Shown piece by piece: positions 16,445 through 25,776 of a stretch of 64,000 nucleotides of DNA. The notes beneath the pieces are model-generated. The model saw only the letters and a program-made list of their open reading frames with translations, was not told where the DNA came from and searched no databases. The position numbers were made by a program, and so were the translations under genes. The stretch comes from Lacustribacter sp964460315. Lineage in GTDB: Bacteria; Pseudomonadota; Gammaproteobacteria; Burkholderiales; Burkholderiaceae_A. The first letter of the stretch is position 1. Every line of letters starts with the position of its first letter. The stretch lies in assembly GCA_964460315.1 (NCBI GenBank), contig CAYWPQ010000005.1, forward strand, positions 25,415 through 89,414. Reading direction: 5' to 3'.

Positions 16445-17209
16445 TCAAGTACTGGCGTGGGTTACAGGGCGCCAACGGCCATCGTCAAACGCCAATCCAC
16501 ACCAATGGTCTGGGACAAACCGATGGCTCGAAAACCAGATCATGGTGGACCGAGGGCCGCCATCGTTGTCTTGGTCAATCAGAGCAACTCGGTCCTCCCT
16601 TTCAAAGCCTGCGATTGGATGGATGTCATTTCGATGACACCAGCGCAAGACCACGCGCTCAGGCAAACGCGGCATCCGAAACCGATGGCGGTAGGCATTC
16701 TGCTCAGGACAAAACAAGGGTGCGTATCGGCCAAGCACCTGACGAATCTGTTCAGGCTGACACGCTGAAGAGTCGCCGTAAAGGTAGCCGGCATCGTAGC
16801 GATCCAGAACGACACCGAGGGCGAGAAGATTCTCAATCGGCTGAACCAGGCAAGGCGACACGGTCAAGAGACCATCGGGGTCGATGGCCTCGGGCAGGCC
16901 CACCATTCGGGAAGAGAGAATTTCCTTGAGCAGTCGATGGGCCGACTCGGCAAAGGGCGAACTTGGATCGCCTTCAAGCGCCGCAAGAAGCGCAACCATG
17001 CCGTCGCTGATGTTTCCAGGATTTTCTCGGGCCGCAGCTGGAAAGTCATGAGTTCGATCGACGTGGGGTACGTTGGACAACTGGGTGCTGGCTGACGACC
17101 CTTCGTCTGGGGGTGCGTTGAGGTCCCCGTCCTGCAAGGGAACCTTCTTGAGAAGATCTTCAACGCCGGACAGAATTTCGTCGAGCGCACGCTCCATCGG
17201 CGTGCTCAT
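16445..17209 (-). CDS. Orphan cytoplasmic protein, last gene of the coupled cluster
   Basis: I do not recognise this 254-residue protein. Residues 1-25 look helical (ERALDEILSGVEDLLKKV), residues 26-65 are disordered, and residues 66-254 look folded. They include helices around ALLAALEGDPSSPFAESAHRL and a tryptophan- and cysteine-rich end (RWCHRND, MIWFSSHRFVPDHWCGLAFD). Five cysteines are scattered and do not form an obvious metal motif. No signal peptide or membrane segment. Its ATG overlaps the TGA of the upstream membrane-protein gene by one base (TGATG), so the two are probably translated together. Function unknown; linkage to the CheW-like and L,D-transpeptidase genes is the only clue. 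Confidence 0.6.
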   Translation of the reverse strand: MSTPMERALDEILSGVEDLLKKVPLQDGDLNAPPDEGSSASTQLSNVPHVDRTHDFPAAARENPGNISDGMVALLAALEGDPSSPFAESAHRLLKEILSSRMVGLPEAIDPDGLLTVSPCLVQPIENLLALGVVLDRYDAGYLYGDSSACQPEQIRQVLGRYAPLFCPEQNAYRHRFRMPRLPERVVLRWCHRNDIHPIAGFEREDRVALIDQDNDGGPRSTMIWFSSHRFVPDHWCGLAFDDGRWRPVTHAST

Positions 17210-17925
17210 CAGACCGATCTTTCTTTGGTCAACGCGCTGTCATTCATTTCACGCTCAAATTCCGTTCGCATCGCCTGCAGACTTCGGCTGATTTCGACGA
17301 GAGGTTCAACGACCGGCTGTGCAAGAGGATTGAGAGTCGTATTGGTGATCCGCATTTGTAGGTCGGTCATTTGAGACGCTATTTTTGCCATCAACGTGTC
17401 ACGACGGATGGTCTCCGCATCAGGGCCGGCCTCGACCACCAAGCCAGAATCATTCGATGAAGATGCCATGGAACGCCCGATGAGCGCAGGCTCATCTGCG
17501 AGGCTGGGCTCGCGCATGGTTTCTATCGCCGCCATCCCCGCCTGAGAATCCGATGCTGGGTTCTCTTCTTCCAGGGGATCACGCCCCTTTTCTGATTGGA
17601 GCGACCTGAGCCAGGCAAGCAGGCACAGGAGCGCCGCAAGCAGCTGAAGAAATTGAGTCATGCTCAGACCATCCGATGCGAGCAGCCGAGCGCGTTCAGG
17701 GTTAAGCCATCCTGCCCCCTGAAAGCTTTGGATCAGCGTCTGCCATCCATCGACAATGCCCATTGCAAAGGCCTCATGAGGCGCATAGGCGGCGGCAGAT
17801 AGATCAGAAGGGGCGGGGATGGAGGGTTGAATTCTGACAAAAACCTGCCACCCGTCACTCGGGGGACTGATCGACACAGCCAAAAGAATCAGCGCGAGAC
17901 TGAGGAAGAGCCGAATGGTTTGCAT
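17209..17925 (-). CDS. Two-TM protein with periplasmic loop and cytoplasmic helical tail, unknown function
   Basis: The 238-residue protein starts with a hydrophobic segment (IRLFLSLALILLAVSIS, residues 4-20). A presumed periplasmic region to about residue 88 follows, then a second membrane segment (QFLQLLAALLCLLAWL, about 91-106). The cytoplasmic part has a disordered acidic stretch and then a long helix-forming tail with repeating hydrophobics (about residues 175-232). The topology is that of a small receptor, but there is no HAMP or methyl-accepting signalling domain. It sits 4 nt after the CheW-like gene and shares TGATG with the next gene. I do not recognise the family. Confidence 0.6.
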   Translation of the reverse strand: MQTIRLFLSLALILLAVSISPPSDGWQVFVRIQPSIPAPSDLSAAAYAPHEAFAMGIVDGWQTLIQSFQGAGWLNPERARLLASDGLSMTQFLQLLAALLCLLAWLRSLQSEKGRDPLEEENPASDSQAGMAAIETMREPSLADEPALIGRSMASSSNDSGLVVEAGPDAETIRRDTLMAKIASQMTDLQMRITNTTLNPLAQPVVEPLVEISRSLQAMRTEFEREMNDSALTKERSV

Positions 17926-17929
17926 GGCG

Positions 17930-18313
17930 TCACACCTTCTGGGAAACAGGGTTCACTTCAGCGAAATTTGCAACGCTTATGGAGATCGCTGGATCAGTAT
18001 TGTCATGGGATTGGTCAATTGAAACTTCGTCCGCCATTACCGCAAGACCGATGTCATTGGGCCCCGCAAGCATCACGACTCGGGCCTTGGGCGGCGGCGC
18101 GTCGCCCATTTCTGCTTCAGCCGCGAACTGGATGGCCGACGGCTCGATCACGACCAAGGGAAGGCCACCTTCATTTGCAAAATAAACACCCGCTGATACC
18201 GACTGCAGGTCCTCGGCGTCAACGATCCTTCGAGCTTCATGCGCGGGAAGGCGATAGACAAGGCCACGGCGCAGGATTCTCAGGTGTGCAGGAGCCGATG
18301 GGGTGAAATTCAT
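17930..18313 (-). CDS. Small CheW-like domain protein
   Basis: The 127-residue product shows the beta-strand pattern of CheW/PilI scaffolds. LRILRRGLVYRLPAHEARRI resembles the first strands, GGLPLVVIEPSAI corresponds to the hydrophobic strand after the conserved glycine, and ARVVMLAGPNDIGLAVMADEV matches the vxxxxGxxvGlxvDxV motif of CheW. CheW domains bridge chemoreceptors and CheA-type kinases. No kinase or receptor gene is in the window. The similarity is by eye and weak in the N-terminal third, so a different small beta fold is possible. Its ATG overlaps the L,D-transpeptidase stop (ATGA), and the two-TM gene follows after 4 nt. Confidence 0.5.
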   Translation of the reverse strand: MNFTPSAPAHLRILRRGLVYRLPAHEARRIVDAEDLQSVSAGVYFANEGGLPLVVIEPSAIQFAAEAEMGDAPPPKARVVMLAGPNDIGLAVMADEVSIDQSHDNTDPAISISVANFAEVNPVSQKV

Positions 18314-19329
18314 GAGAGGGGTTCCTCGAGAAGTCGCCTCAATCCTTTGGGAAGTGACTGGAAATATTCTCGCCGAGCCACATCATTGCCTTTTAACTGG
18401 GTGACCACCAGTGGCCAGCGCTCATCGACATAGAAAACACCCCCTGCAAACTGACTCGAGCTGACGGACTCCAGGGCTCGAACAACCCTTTGAGATTCCG
18501 CGTCCCATTCCTTTGGAGAGAGCCATTCGACCTTGGGTGCCACCACAATCTGAGTCTGGTTGTAACGAACATAACGCCGAAGGCGCTGAATGTCGCGGTT
18601 CGAAATGGCCAGACAGCCATCGGAGGCAAGCGGGGGACGAACATGCACATTGGACGGGACCCCATGGATCCAGATACCGCTTCCTGTGCGTCCGACATGA
18701 CGATCAAGCGCGTTGGGGTAATCAAGCGTCATGGCGAGCTGCCCAAGGAATCCGTCACGTCTAGGATTCTGAATTTCAAACTGAATGCGATACACGCCAA
18801 GCGGTGTTTTCTGATCACCCTCTCGCTGTTTATCCACGCCCAGCAGACCAATCGAGGTGTAGAACTCGTCAATCAGGACAGGCCTTCCGTTTCGACTCTC
18901 AAACACATAAAGCCTTGAGATGCTTGTGTCCACCAGTAAGACGGGGACTTGCCTTGCTGCAGAACGTGGCATCAAGACAAGGTTGCGGGGAATCCGGTCC
19001 AGCGGGGTCTCTTCCAGCCGAACACGCGTTTCGGCGATGAGCTCTTCATCGGCCTCGCCGATCGGCATGGGCGTTCCAGATAAAGTCGCCAGAGACTGGG
19101 CCTTGAGCCAATAACCGAGCCTCGAGCGAGGCTCGGTCTTGAGCACCTCTGCCGCATAAGAAGTACTGACCTCTGGAGCACCCTCGAGCAACGCCCGAGC
19201 GGACTGCCTCAGACTGTGATCCGCCGAGTTGGCGAAGACCGACGGGCTTGTCAGAATCACAGCCATCAACGCCAAAGACATCGCCAGGGGCATGATCCAC
19301 GCCCGAAGGGCGCTGTCGCGAAGGGTCAT
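18310..19329 (-). CDS. Periplasmic L,D-transpeptidase (YkuD domain)
   Basis: L,D-transpeptidases make 3-3 peptidoglycan cross-links or attach proteins to the cell wall. The 339-residue protein has an N-terminal signal peptide (hydrophobic 12-30, cleavage near VFANS) and a helical region to about 125. The YkuD domain follows with His222 in IHG and catalytic Cys239 in SDGCLAISN (HG...S-x-G-C signature). A C-terminal extension of about 90 residues follows the domain. It overlaps the upstream TPR/NTF2-like gene by ATGA and the downstream CheW-like gene by ATGA, so three products appear translationally coupled. Whether it cross-links or anchors is not visible from sequence. Confidence 0.92.
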   Translation of the reverse strand: MTLRDSALRAWIMPLAMSLALMAVILTSPSVFANSADHSLRQSARALLEGAPEVSTSYAAEVLKTEPRSRLGYWLKAQSLATLSGTPMPIGEADEELIAETRVRLEETPLDRIPRNLVLMPRSAARQVPVLLVDTSISRLYVFESRNGRPVLIDEFYTSIGLLGVDKQREGDQKTPLGVYRIQFEIQNPRRDGFLGQLAMTLDYPNALDRHVGRTGSGIWIHGVPSNVHVRPPLASDGCLAISNRDIQRLRRYVRYNQTQIVVAPKVEWLSPKEWDAESQRVVRALESVSSSQFAGGVFYVDERWPLVVTQLKGNDVARREYFQSLPKGLRRLLEEPLS

Positions 19330-20330
19330 CGACCGTCCTCACGAAGAATCTTCCAGCCGCCCTTCTCGTTGACAAAGACCAGGGTCTTCACCGAGTTCAG
19401 TTTAGTGCCCGGAGCCTCGTAGCGCTGCCGAAGTTTGACTTCAACACGATCGGCCGTCAGTGGCTTTAAGCGAATGTCCGACACACGAACCACCAGGGAA
19501 CCGGCCCGAGTCACCCGAGGACGTCGATGCTCAACCCAGGCCTGACGATTTGGAAATTTCTGAGGCTGAAAATTCTCAGAGTAGGCAGCGAGGTAGCCCT
19601 CGAAATCTTTCGACTCCCAGGCCTGTGCCCAGCGCTCGGCAGCACGAGTGATGGCCTCCCGCAACTCTTTGGACTCGCTCGAGGAAGACGATGCATTGCC
19701 TGAGCGAGTCGATGCGGACTTGGTCGCCTGAGCCACCTCGGTGGCGGGTGGCTGGGGCTTTGCGATCGATTCGACAGGCGCTGCAGGAGGCGGACTGACC
19801 GCTGCGGGTGCCGGTGTCACCGCCAAGGGGTCTCCCTTGAGGGCCAAAGGTCCACTCGGCGATGGCCGACCGACCGCTTTTGCATAGAAGACCGCGGCCT
19901 GTCGACTCAGGATCTGCCGGAGGTTCTCGAAGGCTTCTTGGCTCTCGGGATTTTCCAAAAACGCCAATTCAAGCGCCTTGCCTGCGTCATCAAGGCGGCC
20001 AAGCTGGGCAAGAGCAATGGCATAGTCGTTCGCCAGCCCCAGGTGAGAGGGGTACTTCTGATGCCAGGGCTCGAGGATTCGGATGGCGGACTGAGGACTC
20101 TTGGCCTTCATCGCACGCATTGCCCGCTCTCGATCTCGCTCAATGGCCGATCGATCCGAGTCACTCATGGCCTGTGCATGATTGTTCGGGTGCGAGAGTG
20201 ACTGCACGGGAGTCTGCTGAGCAGATCCTTCACCTGAAAAACCCAGCCAAAAGAATGCGACAGCCAACAAAACAGGACCTGTCACGAAGGGCGATCGGCG
20301 GGTAAGTGTGAGGATTGAAAAAGAGTTCAT
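19326..20330 (-). CDS. Secreted TPR-like protein with NTF2-like C-terminal domain (Cds6-like)
   Basis: The 334-residue protein has a signal peptide (VLLAVAFFWLGFSGEGSAQQ) and a tetratricopeptide-like helical part around residues 60-135 (AIRILEPWHQKYPSHLGLANDYAIALAQLGRLDDAGKALE). A Pro/Ala/Ser-rich linker (150-225) leads to a C-terminal SnoaL/NTF2-like domain (about 228-334) with WAQAWESKDFEGYLAAYSENF and the final GGWKILRE. This architecture occurs beside L,D-transpeptidases in proteobacteria, where the NTF2-like part probably binds cell-wall peptides or the enzyme. It overlaps the transpeptidase start by ATGA and lies 9 nt after dnaQ. Confidence 0.78.
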   Translation of the reverse strand: MNSFSILTLTRRSPFVTGPVLLAVAFFWLGFSGEGSAQQTPVQSLSHPNNHAQAMSDSDRSAIERDRERAMRAMKAKSPQSAIRILEPWHQKYPSHLGLANDYAIALAQLGRLDDAGKALELAFLENPESQEAFENLRQILSRQAAVFYAKAVGRPSPSGPLALKGDPLAVTPAPAAVSPPPAAPVESIAKPQPPATEVAQATKSASTRSGNASSSSSESKELREAITRAAERWAQAWESKDFEGYLAAYSENFQPQKFPNRQAWVEHRRPRVTRAGSLVVRVSDIRLKPLTADRVEVKLRQRYEAPGTKLNSVKTLVFVNEKGGWKILREDGR

Positions 20331-20339
20331 GACCGAATT

Positions 20340-21038
20340 TTAACCGGCACGCCAGATAGTCTTTCCCTGGCTGGCTCGATCGATATCATCCAAGACCACC
20401 TGATGGGCGGCGAGTTCCTCGGGGCTCGGCTGAATCACCTTCAGCCGGGTGAGATCGAGCTGCCCGCCGACCTGGGCATCCAGCCGCTGATCCTCTTCAG
20501 GATCATGGATGGCCAGAGTCTCCTGCCCCCGGGTCATGGCCAGGTAGACCTCCGCAAGGAGCTGGGCGTCAAGCAAAGCGCCGTGAAGGACGCGATGCTG
20601 ATTGGCCACCGAATAACGAGCGCAGAGTGCGTCCAAGGAGTTTCTCTGGCCCGGGTGAAGGTCTCGGGCACGCCCAAGGGAGTCAATGACCTCGGCCACG
20701 ATCGAATGAATGGGATCCCGCTTGATTCGTTTCAGCTCCGCGTTGAGAAAACCGCAGTCAAATTCAGCGTTATGAATCACCAGGGTCGACCCGGCAATAA
20801 ACTCAAGGAAGTCATCCGCGATCTCGGCAAACCGTGGCTTATCCCGAAGCTGATCCCAGGTCATTCCGTGAACCCGCGTCGCACCCTCGTCAATGTCGCG
20901 CTCGGGATTGAGGTAGACATGGAAGTGTCGCTCGGTCACTCGGCGGTCCATGCACTCCACACATCCGATTTCAATCAGCCGATGGCCGTCCTCCACGCGA
21001 AGCCCCGTGGTCTCGGTATCAAGCATGACGATACGCAT
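20340..21038 (-). CDS. dnaQ: DNA polymerase III subunit epsilon (3'-5' proofreading exonuclease)
   Basis: The DEDDh exonuclease motifs are complete: DTETTGL (motif I), HNAEFDCGFLN (motif II), and HGALLDAQLLAEVY (motif III with catalytic His and Asp). A short C-terminal tail after about residue 190 would bind the polymerase alpha subunit. I place the start at ATG 21038 because AAGGA lies 5 nt upstream; ATG 21044 would have the Shine-Dalgarno touching it. The gene starts inside the last 20 nt of the RND pump gene, so its expression is tied to that transcript. In relatives dnaQ is commonly next to rnhA; here the efflux pair separates them. Confidence 0.96.
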   Translation of the reverse strand: MRIVMLDTETTGLRVEDGHRLIEIGCVECMDRRVTERHFHVYLNPERDIDEGATRVHGMTWDQLRDKPRFAEIADDFLEFIAGSTLVIHNAEFDCGFLNAELKRIKRDPIHSIVAEVIDSLGRARDLHPGQRNSLDALCARYSVANQHRVLHGALLDAQLLAEVYLAMTRGQETLAIHDPEEDQRLDAQVGGQLDLTRLKVIQPSPEELAAHQVVLDDIDRASQGKTIWRAG

Positions 21039-24000
21039 CGACATCCTTTCTTCGAAAACGATCAAAAAGAAGGATCACCGAGGGCAAGACGAAAAGCGTG
21101 AGGATCGTGCCCAAGGTCATGCCACCGACAATCACCCAGCCAATCTGGGCGCGACTTTCTGCACCCGCACCTCGGGCAAGTGCCAAAGGTACTGCACCGA
21201 GCACCATGGCACCGGTGGTCATGAGAATGGGGCGCAGACGAAGCACGGAGGCCTCAATGACCGACTCTCGCAAGGCACGGCCCTGCTCACGCAACTGATT
21301 GGTGAACTCGACAATCAAGATGCCGTGTTTGGTAATGAGCCCCACCAAGGTGATCAGTCCGATCTGGCTGTAGACATTGAGCGTGCCTCCCGTGGCCAAT
21401 AAGGCCAGAAGGGCCCCGGTCATCGACAGCGGCACCGTGAGCATAATCATGATGGGGTGTTTGAACGACTCAAACTGCGCAGCCAACACCAGATAAATAA
21501 AAAGCAAGGCCAGCACGAAGGTCACGCCCAGACTTCCCGACGCCCGAACGAACTCGCGCATGGGGCCGATGAGGTCCGTCGCGTAACCCGCCGTGAGATG
21601 CCTGGCCGCTGACTGATTCAAAAATTCAAGCGCCTGGCCCTGGGTGTAGCCTGGTGCAAGGTTGGCCGAAATCGTGACCGATCGCCGCTGTCCAAAGTGA
21701 TTGAGCTGCCGAGGGGCAATGGTCTCTTCAACCTGGATGAATGCGGACAGAGGCACCATCTGGCCGGCTCGGTTACGCACGAAAATTTTGCTGATGTCGT
21801 CAGGGGTGTTTCTTTCGTCAGGCTCCATCTGCACGATCACGTCATACTGATCGCTTCCCCGCTTAAAACGGGTCACCTTTCGCCCACCCATCATGGACTC
21901 GATCGCACGTCCGATGACATCCACCGAGACGCCCATATCCGCCGCACGGTCTCGATTCACCGTAATTTTGAGCTCAGGCTTGTTCAGGCGCAGATCCGTA
22001 TCCACGCCAAGAAACCCAGGGTTTTTCATGACATCCGCAACAATAAGACCGACGGTTCGACCGATCTCGGCATAGGATTCCGAGGAGCTCACAACGAAAC
22101 CCACTGGCCGATCACGAACCGACTGCCCCAGCGACGGGGGCGCATTGGGGAAAGCCAAAACGCCGGGAATCGCCGAGAGCGCTGGACGAATCTCATTGAT
22201 GATGTCGGTGGTCTTTCGGTCTCGCTCCGACCAGTCGGTGGTGCGAAGAAACGCCACGGCCTGATCCACCGTGGGATTGCCCGACACCACAAAGACTCGG
22301 TCAACCTCTGGGACATTCAGCGCAATGGACTCGATGCGCTTGGCAAATGACTCGGTGTATTCCAACGACGCACCGTCTGGGCCACTGATCGCCGTAAAAA
22401 TGACACCGCGGTCTTCAATGGGCGATAGCTCTTGCTTGATCTTTGAAAAGAGAACACCACTGGCGCCAGCAAACACCAAAAACAGCACCGCGATGAACTT
22501 CCCATGATTCAGCGACCAGTGCAGGCCCCGGCGATAGCCTTCCGTGGTGCGGGAGAGAAACCCCTCAATCCAGAGATAAATCCTTCCGTGCTTTTCCTCA
22601 TGCCGCAGAAGCTTCGAACACATCATGGGTGAAAGGGTCAGCGCCACAAAGCCGGAGACAATCACCGCACCTGCGAGCGTGAGCGCGAATTCGATAAAAA
22701 GACGACCAATTCGACCCGAGGTGAAGGCGACTGGGGCATAGACCGCCGCAAGCGTCAGGGTCATGGCCACCACTGCAAAACCGATTTCCTTGGCACCCCG
22801 AAAGGCAGCCTCGATGGGTTTCATGCCCTCTTCAATGTGACGATAGATGTTCTCAAGAACCACGATGGCGTCGTCGACGACGAGCCCGATGGCGAGAACA
22901 AGCGCTAACAGCGTAAGGGTGTTGATGGAAAAACCCGCCAGCAGCATGAGCGCGAACGCACCGATCAGCGACACGGGGATGGTGACCAGCGGAATCAACG
23001 CGGCTCGAAATGAGCGAAGGAAAAAGAAGATCACCACCGCGACCAATGCAATGGCCTCGAGGATGGTGGTGAACACGGCGCTGATGGAGCGTTCAATGAA
23101 GACCGTGGAGTCGTAACTAATGCCCACCCGGACATCTTCGGGTTCAAGCTCTTTGTTGATCTGGGGCACCAGATCACGAACGGCTTTGGCGAGCGTGAGC
23201 GGATTTGAAGTGGCCTGGCGAATCACACCGATGGCCACGGCGTTCTCGCCATTGAAGCGAACACTGCTTCGTGCTTCCTCGGCCCCAACCTCCACGCGGC
23301 CAAGGTCACGAAGGCGCACAGGATAACCCGCCACCTGACGCACAACGATGGCGCCAAACTCTTCGGGTGAGTTCAGGTCGGTGCGGGCCGTGACCGTGAA
23401 CTCCCTCTGCTGGCTTTCAACCCGCCCAGCGGGAAGCTCAATGTTCTGTTGGCCAATCGCAGACTCGATGTCCGCGGCGGTCAGGCCATAGGCGGCGAGT
23501 CGATCTCGATCGACCCATATTCGCATCGCAAATTTCCGCTCGCCGTTAATTCGAACATCCGCAGCGCCCGGCAACACCTGTAGCCTGGGCTTGACGATGC
23601 GATTGGCGATGTCGCTGACCTCGAGGGCTGAACGGGTAGGGCTTGAAAAGGAGAGCCAGATGATGGGATTCGCATCCGCCTCAACCTTGGCAATCACCGG
23701 CTCATCCACGCTTGACGGAAGTTTCGCGCGCACACGAGACACGCGGTCTCGGACATCCGCCGCGGCCGAGTCCGGATCTTTTTCAAGTTGAAACGTCACC
23801 GTGATCTGGGACTGCTCCGCACGGGAGATGGAGGTGATGAAATCGATGGCGTCGATGCCCGCGATGGAATCCTCGAGAATCTTCGTGACCTGGGTCTCCA
23901 TCACCTCGGCCGAAGCACCCGCATATCGGCTGGTCACCGTCACCACCGGGGTGTCGATTCGTGGGTATTCGCGCAGCGTCAACCGGCTGTATGACACCAG

Positions 24001-24075
24001 TCCAATCAGGACGATGATTAACGAAAGAACCGTGGCGAAGACGGGTCGACGAATACAAAAATCAGAAATGACCAT
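21019..24075 (-). CDS. RND multidrug efflux permease (HAE-1 family, AcrB-like)
   Basis: This 1018-residue inner-membrane proton antiporter exports lipophilic compounds through a tripartite pump. It has the 12-TM layout with two large periplasmic loops. The N terminus (SDFCIRRPVFATVLSLIIV) is typical, GLVVDDAIVVLENIYRH in TM4 carries the proton-relay Asp pair, and FxGP-type pore signatures occur in both halves. Motif content is nearest to the MexF/MuxB-like and VexF-like single-gene pumps. The adaptor gene lies 6 nt upstream. No outer-membrane TolC-type factor gene is in the window. Substrate unknown. Confidence 0.93.
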   Translation of the reverse strand: MVISDFCIRRPVFATVLSLIIVLIGLVSYSRLTLREYPRIDTPVVTVTSRYAGASAEVMETQVTKILEDSIAGIDAIDFITSISRAEQSQITVTFQLEKDPDSAAADVRDRVSRVRAKLPSSVDEPVIAKVEADANPIIWLSFSSPTRSALEVSDIANRIVKPRLQVLPGAADVRINGERKFAMRIWVDRDRLAAYGLTAADIESAIGQQNIELPAGRVESQQREFTVTARTDLNSPEEFGAIVVRQVAGYPVRLRDLGRVEVGAEEARSSVRFNGENAVAIGVIRQATSNPLTLAKAVRDLVPQINKELEPEDVRVGISYDSTVFIERSISAVFTTILEAIALVAVVIFFFLRSFRAALIPLVTIPVSLIGAFALMLLAGFSINTLTLLALVLAIGLVVDDAIVVLENIYRHIEEGMKPIEAAFRGAKEIGFAVVAMTLTLAAVYAPVAFTSGRIGRLFIEFALTLAGAVIVSGFVALTLSPMMCSKLLRHEEKHGRIYLWIEGFLSRTTEGYRRGLHWSLNHGKFIAVLFLVFAGASGVLFSKIKQELSPIEDRGVIFTAISGPDGASLEYTESFAKRIESIALNVPEVDRVFVVSGNPTVDQAVAFLRTTDWSERDRKTTDIINEIRPALSAIPGVLAFPNAPPSLGQSVRDRPVGFVVSSSESYAEIGRTVGLIVADVMKNPGFLGVDTDLRLNKPELKITVNRDRAADMGVSVDVIGRAIESMMGGRKVTRFKRGSDQYDVIVQMEPDERNTPDDISKIFVRNRAGQMVPLSAFIQVEETIAPRQLNHFGQRRSVTISANLAPGYTQGQALEFLNQSAARHLTAGYATDLIGPMREFVRASGSLGVTFVLALLFIYLVLAAQFESFKHPIMIMLTVPLSMTGALLALLATGGTLNVYSQIGLITLVGLITKHGILIVEFTNQLREQGRALRESVIEASVLRLRPILMTTGAMVLGAVPLALARGAGAESRAQIGWVIVGGMTLGTILTLFVLPSVILLFDRFRRKDVDAYRHA

Positions 24076-24081
24076 TGCCGT

Positions 24082-25254
24082 TCACTTCGCTGGAGCCGAT
24101 AAGGACTTGCTGCTCTCGGCCTTGGCGGATCCTTGTGGGGTGAAAGGCTCAGCAATCTTGACAGGTACATTTGGCCCACGAAGCTTCAGCTGCCCAGCCG
24201 TGACAATGAGGTCTCCAGAATCCACCCCCTGGGTGATCTCCACCATCGAGACGCCGCCAATTTGCGTGCGCAGGCCAGTCTTGACAGGCACGCCCTGGGC
24301 TTTGCCGTCGACCACCTTGAAGACCAGCAGACGCCCCTGTTGGGTGACCACCGCCTCTTCAGGGACCACCAGGGCTTGGTCTCGCGTGGCCACCACCAGC
24401 GCTGCGCGCAGAAACATTCCTGGTTTGAGCCTTCGGCTGCTGTCACTCAGCACCGCACGAACAAGCAAGGACCGCCCGGCTGAATCAATCGACGCATCCA
24501 ATGCGGTCACGCGAGCGGAGAAGCTCACGCCGGGATGAGCATCCGAGAGAAGGTTGACCGTCTGACCAACCTTCAACCGATTCATCACCTGCTCAGGCAC
24601 ACGGAAGTCAATCTTCATGGTGCTTGTATCTTCAAGAGAGACCAGTTCAACGCCCTCTTTGATGTAGTCACCGACACTGACCTGACGAATGCCGATGGTT
24701 CCTGCAAATGGCGCACGAATGGTCATCTTTTCAAGATTGGCCTCGGCCAGTGCAAGTCGTGCTTTTGCAACAGCCTCATTCGCAAGGGCCTCGTCCAGAG
24801 CTGCTGGCGCCAGAAATTGTTTCTCCGTCAATTCGCGTGCCCGACGGAGTTTGGTCTCGGCGAGCACGTGCTCGGCCTTGGCCTGCATCACCTGAGCTTT
24901 TTGGATGGCCGAATCAAAGCTGATGAGCCGATCGCCTTTGGCCACACGACTACCGTCAGAGAACCCGATCATCGAAATCCGTCCTGCAATTTCTGATTTG
25001 ATCATCACGGACTCAGCACTGCGTAAACTACCCACGGCGGTGACGGTGTCCTGAAGAGAAACCGGTAAGGCCTCGACGGCCTCCACCACCACCGGGCCGC
25101 TGACCTGCTGAGTCACCGGCTTGGGAGCGTTCCAGGTCACCCCGAGGTAGGTGAGTCCACCAAGCCCTGCAATCACGACAAGATAAATCACAATCCGTTG
25201 CGCATTCCGCGTCTGACTCATGGCAGTGGGTACTTTCTTTTCATTCAACACCAT
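24082..25254 (-). CDS. RND efflux periplasmic adaptor (membrane fusion protein)
   Basis: The 390-residue protein is the periplasmic bridge of the pump encoded next. It has an N-terminal membrane anchor (VIYLVVIAGLGGLTYLGV), a biotinyl-lipoyl-like half motif (SEIAGRISMIGFSDGSRVAKGD) and an alpha-hairpin (about 115-170). The second lipoyl half (APFAGTIGIRQVSVGDYI) and a beta-barrel follow. ATG 25221 (MSQTRN) is an alternative start that leaves a shorter cytoplasmic tail. It is 6 nt after rnhA and 6 nt before the permease, with no room for an independent promoter or regulator gene, so expression seems tied to housekeeping genes. Confidence 0.92.
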   Translation of the reverse strand: MVLNEKKVPTAMSQTRNAQRIVIYLVVIAGLGGLTYLGVTWNAPKPVTQQVSGPVVVEAVEALPVSLQDTVTAVGSLRSAESVMIKSEIAGRISMIGFSDGSRVAKGDRLISFDSAIQKAQVMQAKAEHVLAETKLRRARELTEKQFLAPAALDEALANEAVAKARLALAEANLEKMTIRAPFAGTIGIRQVSVGDYIKEGVELVSLEDTSTMKIDFRVPEQVMNRLKVGQTVNLLSDAHPGVSFSARVTALDASIDSAGRSLLVRAVLSDSSRRLKPGMFLRAALVVATRDQALVVPEEAVVTQQGRLLVFKVVDGKAQGVPVKTGLRTQIGGVSMVEITQGVDSGDLIVTAGQLKLRGPNVPVKIAEPFTPQGSAKAESSKSLSAPAK

Positions 25255-25260
25255 TCAAGA

Positions 25261-25776
25261 TCACTTCGTATCGTCGAATTCCATCATCGAAGGCCGGGTC
25301 GAATCATTGACCAAGGTTCCCTTCAAAAGCGCCTCAACGCCTCGGTTGGCAAGCTCGTCCGCACGCTCATTACCGACGTGTCCCTGGTGACCACGAACCC
25401 ATTCCCAGCGAACATCATGCCCCTCGAGCGACTGATCCAAACGCTCCCATAAATCGCGATTCGCCACAGGCTTGCCCGCGGAGTTTTTCCAATTCTTTCG
25501 CTTCCAATTGGCCATCCATTCCTGCACACCCTTCTGAACGTACTGGGAGTCCGTCACGATGCGGACTCGGCAGCTTCGATTCAACGCGCCCAGCGCCTGA
25601 ATCACGGCCATCAGTTCCATACGATTGTTGGTGGTCTGCGGCTCGCCACCCCAGAGCTCCTTGTCCTGATCGCCCCAGCTGAGTATGGCACCCCAGCCCC
25701 CAGGGCCTGGATTCCCCTTACAGGCACCGTCACTGTGAATCACGACTTCTGTGCAGGCTTCTGAATGTTCTCGCAT
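25261..25776 (-). CDS. rnhA: Ribonuclease HI
   Basis: RNase HI cleaves RNA in RNA-DNA hybrids. The catalytic residues are visible in VVIHSDGACKGNPGPGGWG (Asp), TNNRMELMAVI (Glu), IVTDSQYV (Asp) and the end loop GHVGNERADELAN (His and Asp). I start at ATG 25776, nine residues before the first strand as in E. coli; the longer frame upstream is antisense-like proline/arginine-rich sequence within the methyltransferase end. The protein is 171 residues, with a 17-residue C-terminal tail beyond the usual end. It overlaps the methyltransferase gene by 37 nt and is 6 nt from the adaptor gene. Confidence 0.96.
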   Translation of the reverse strand: MREHSEACTEVVIHSDGACKGNPGPGGWGAILSWGDQDKELWGGEPQTTNNRMELMAVIQALGALNRSCRVRIVTDSQYVQKGVQEWMANWKRKNWKNSAGKPVANRDLWERLDQSLEGHDVRWEWVRGHQGHVGNERADELANRGVEALLKGTLVNDSTRPSMMEFDDTK

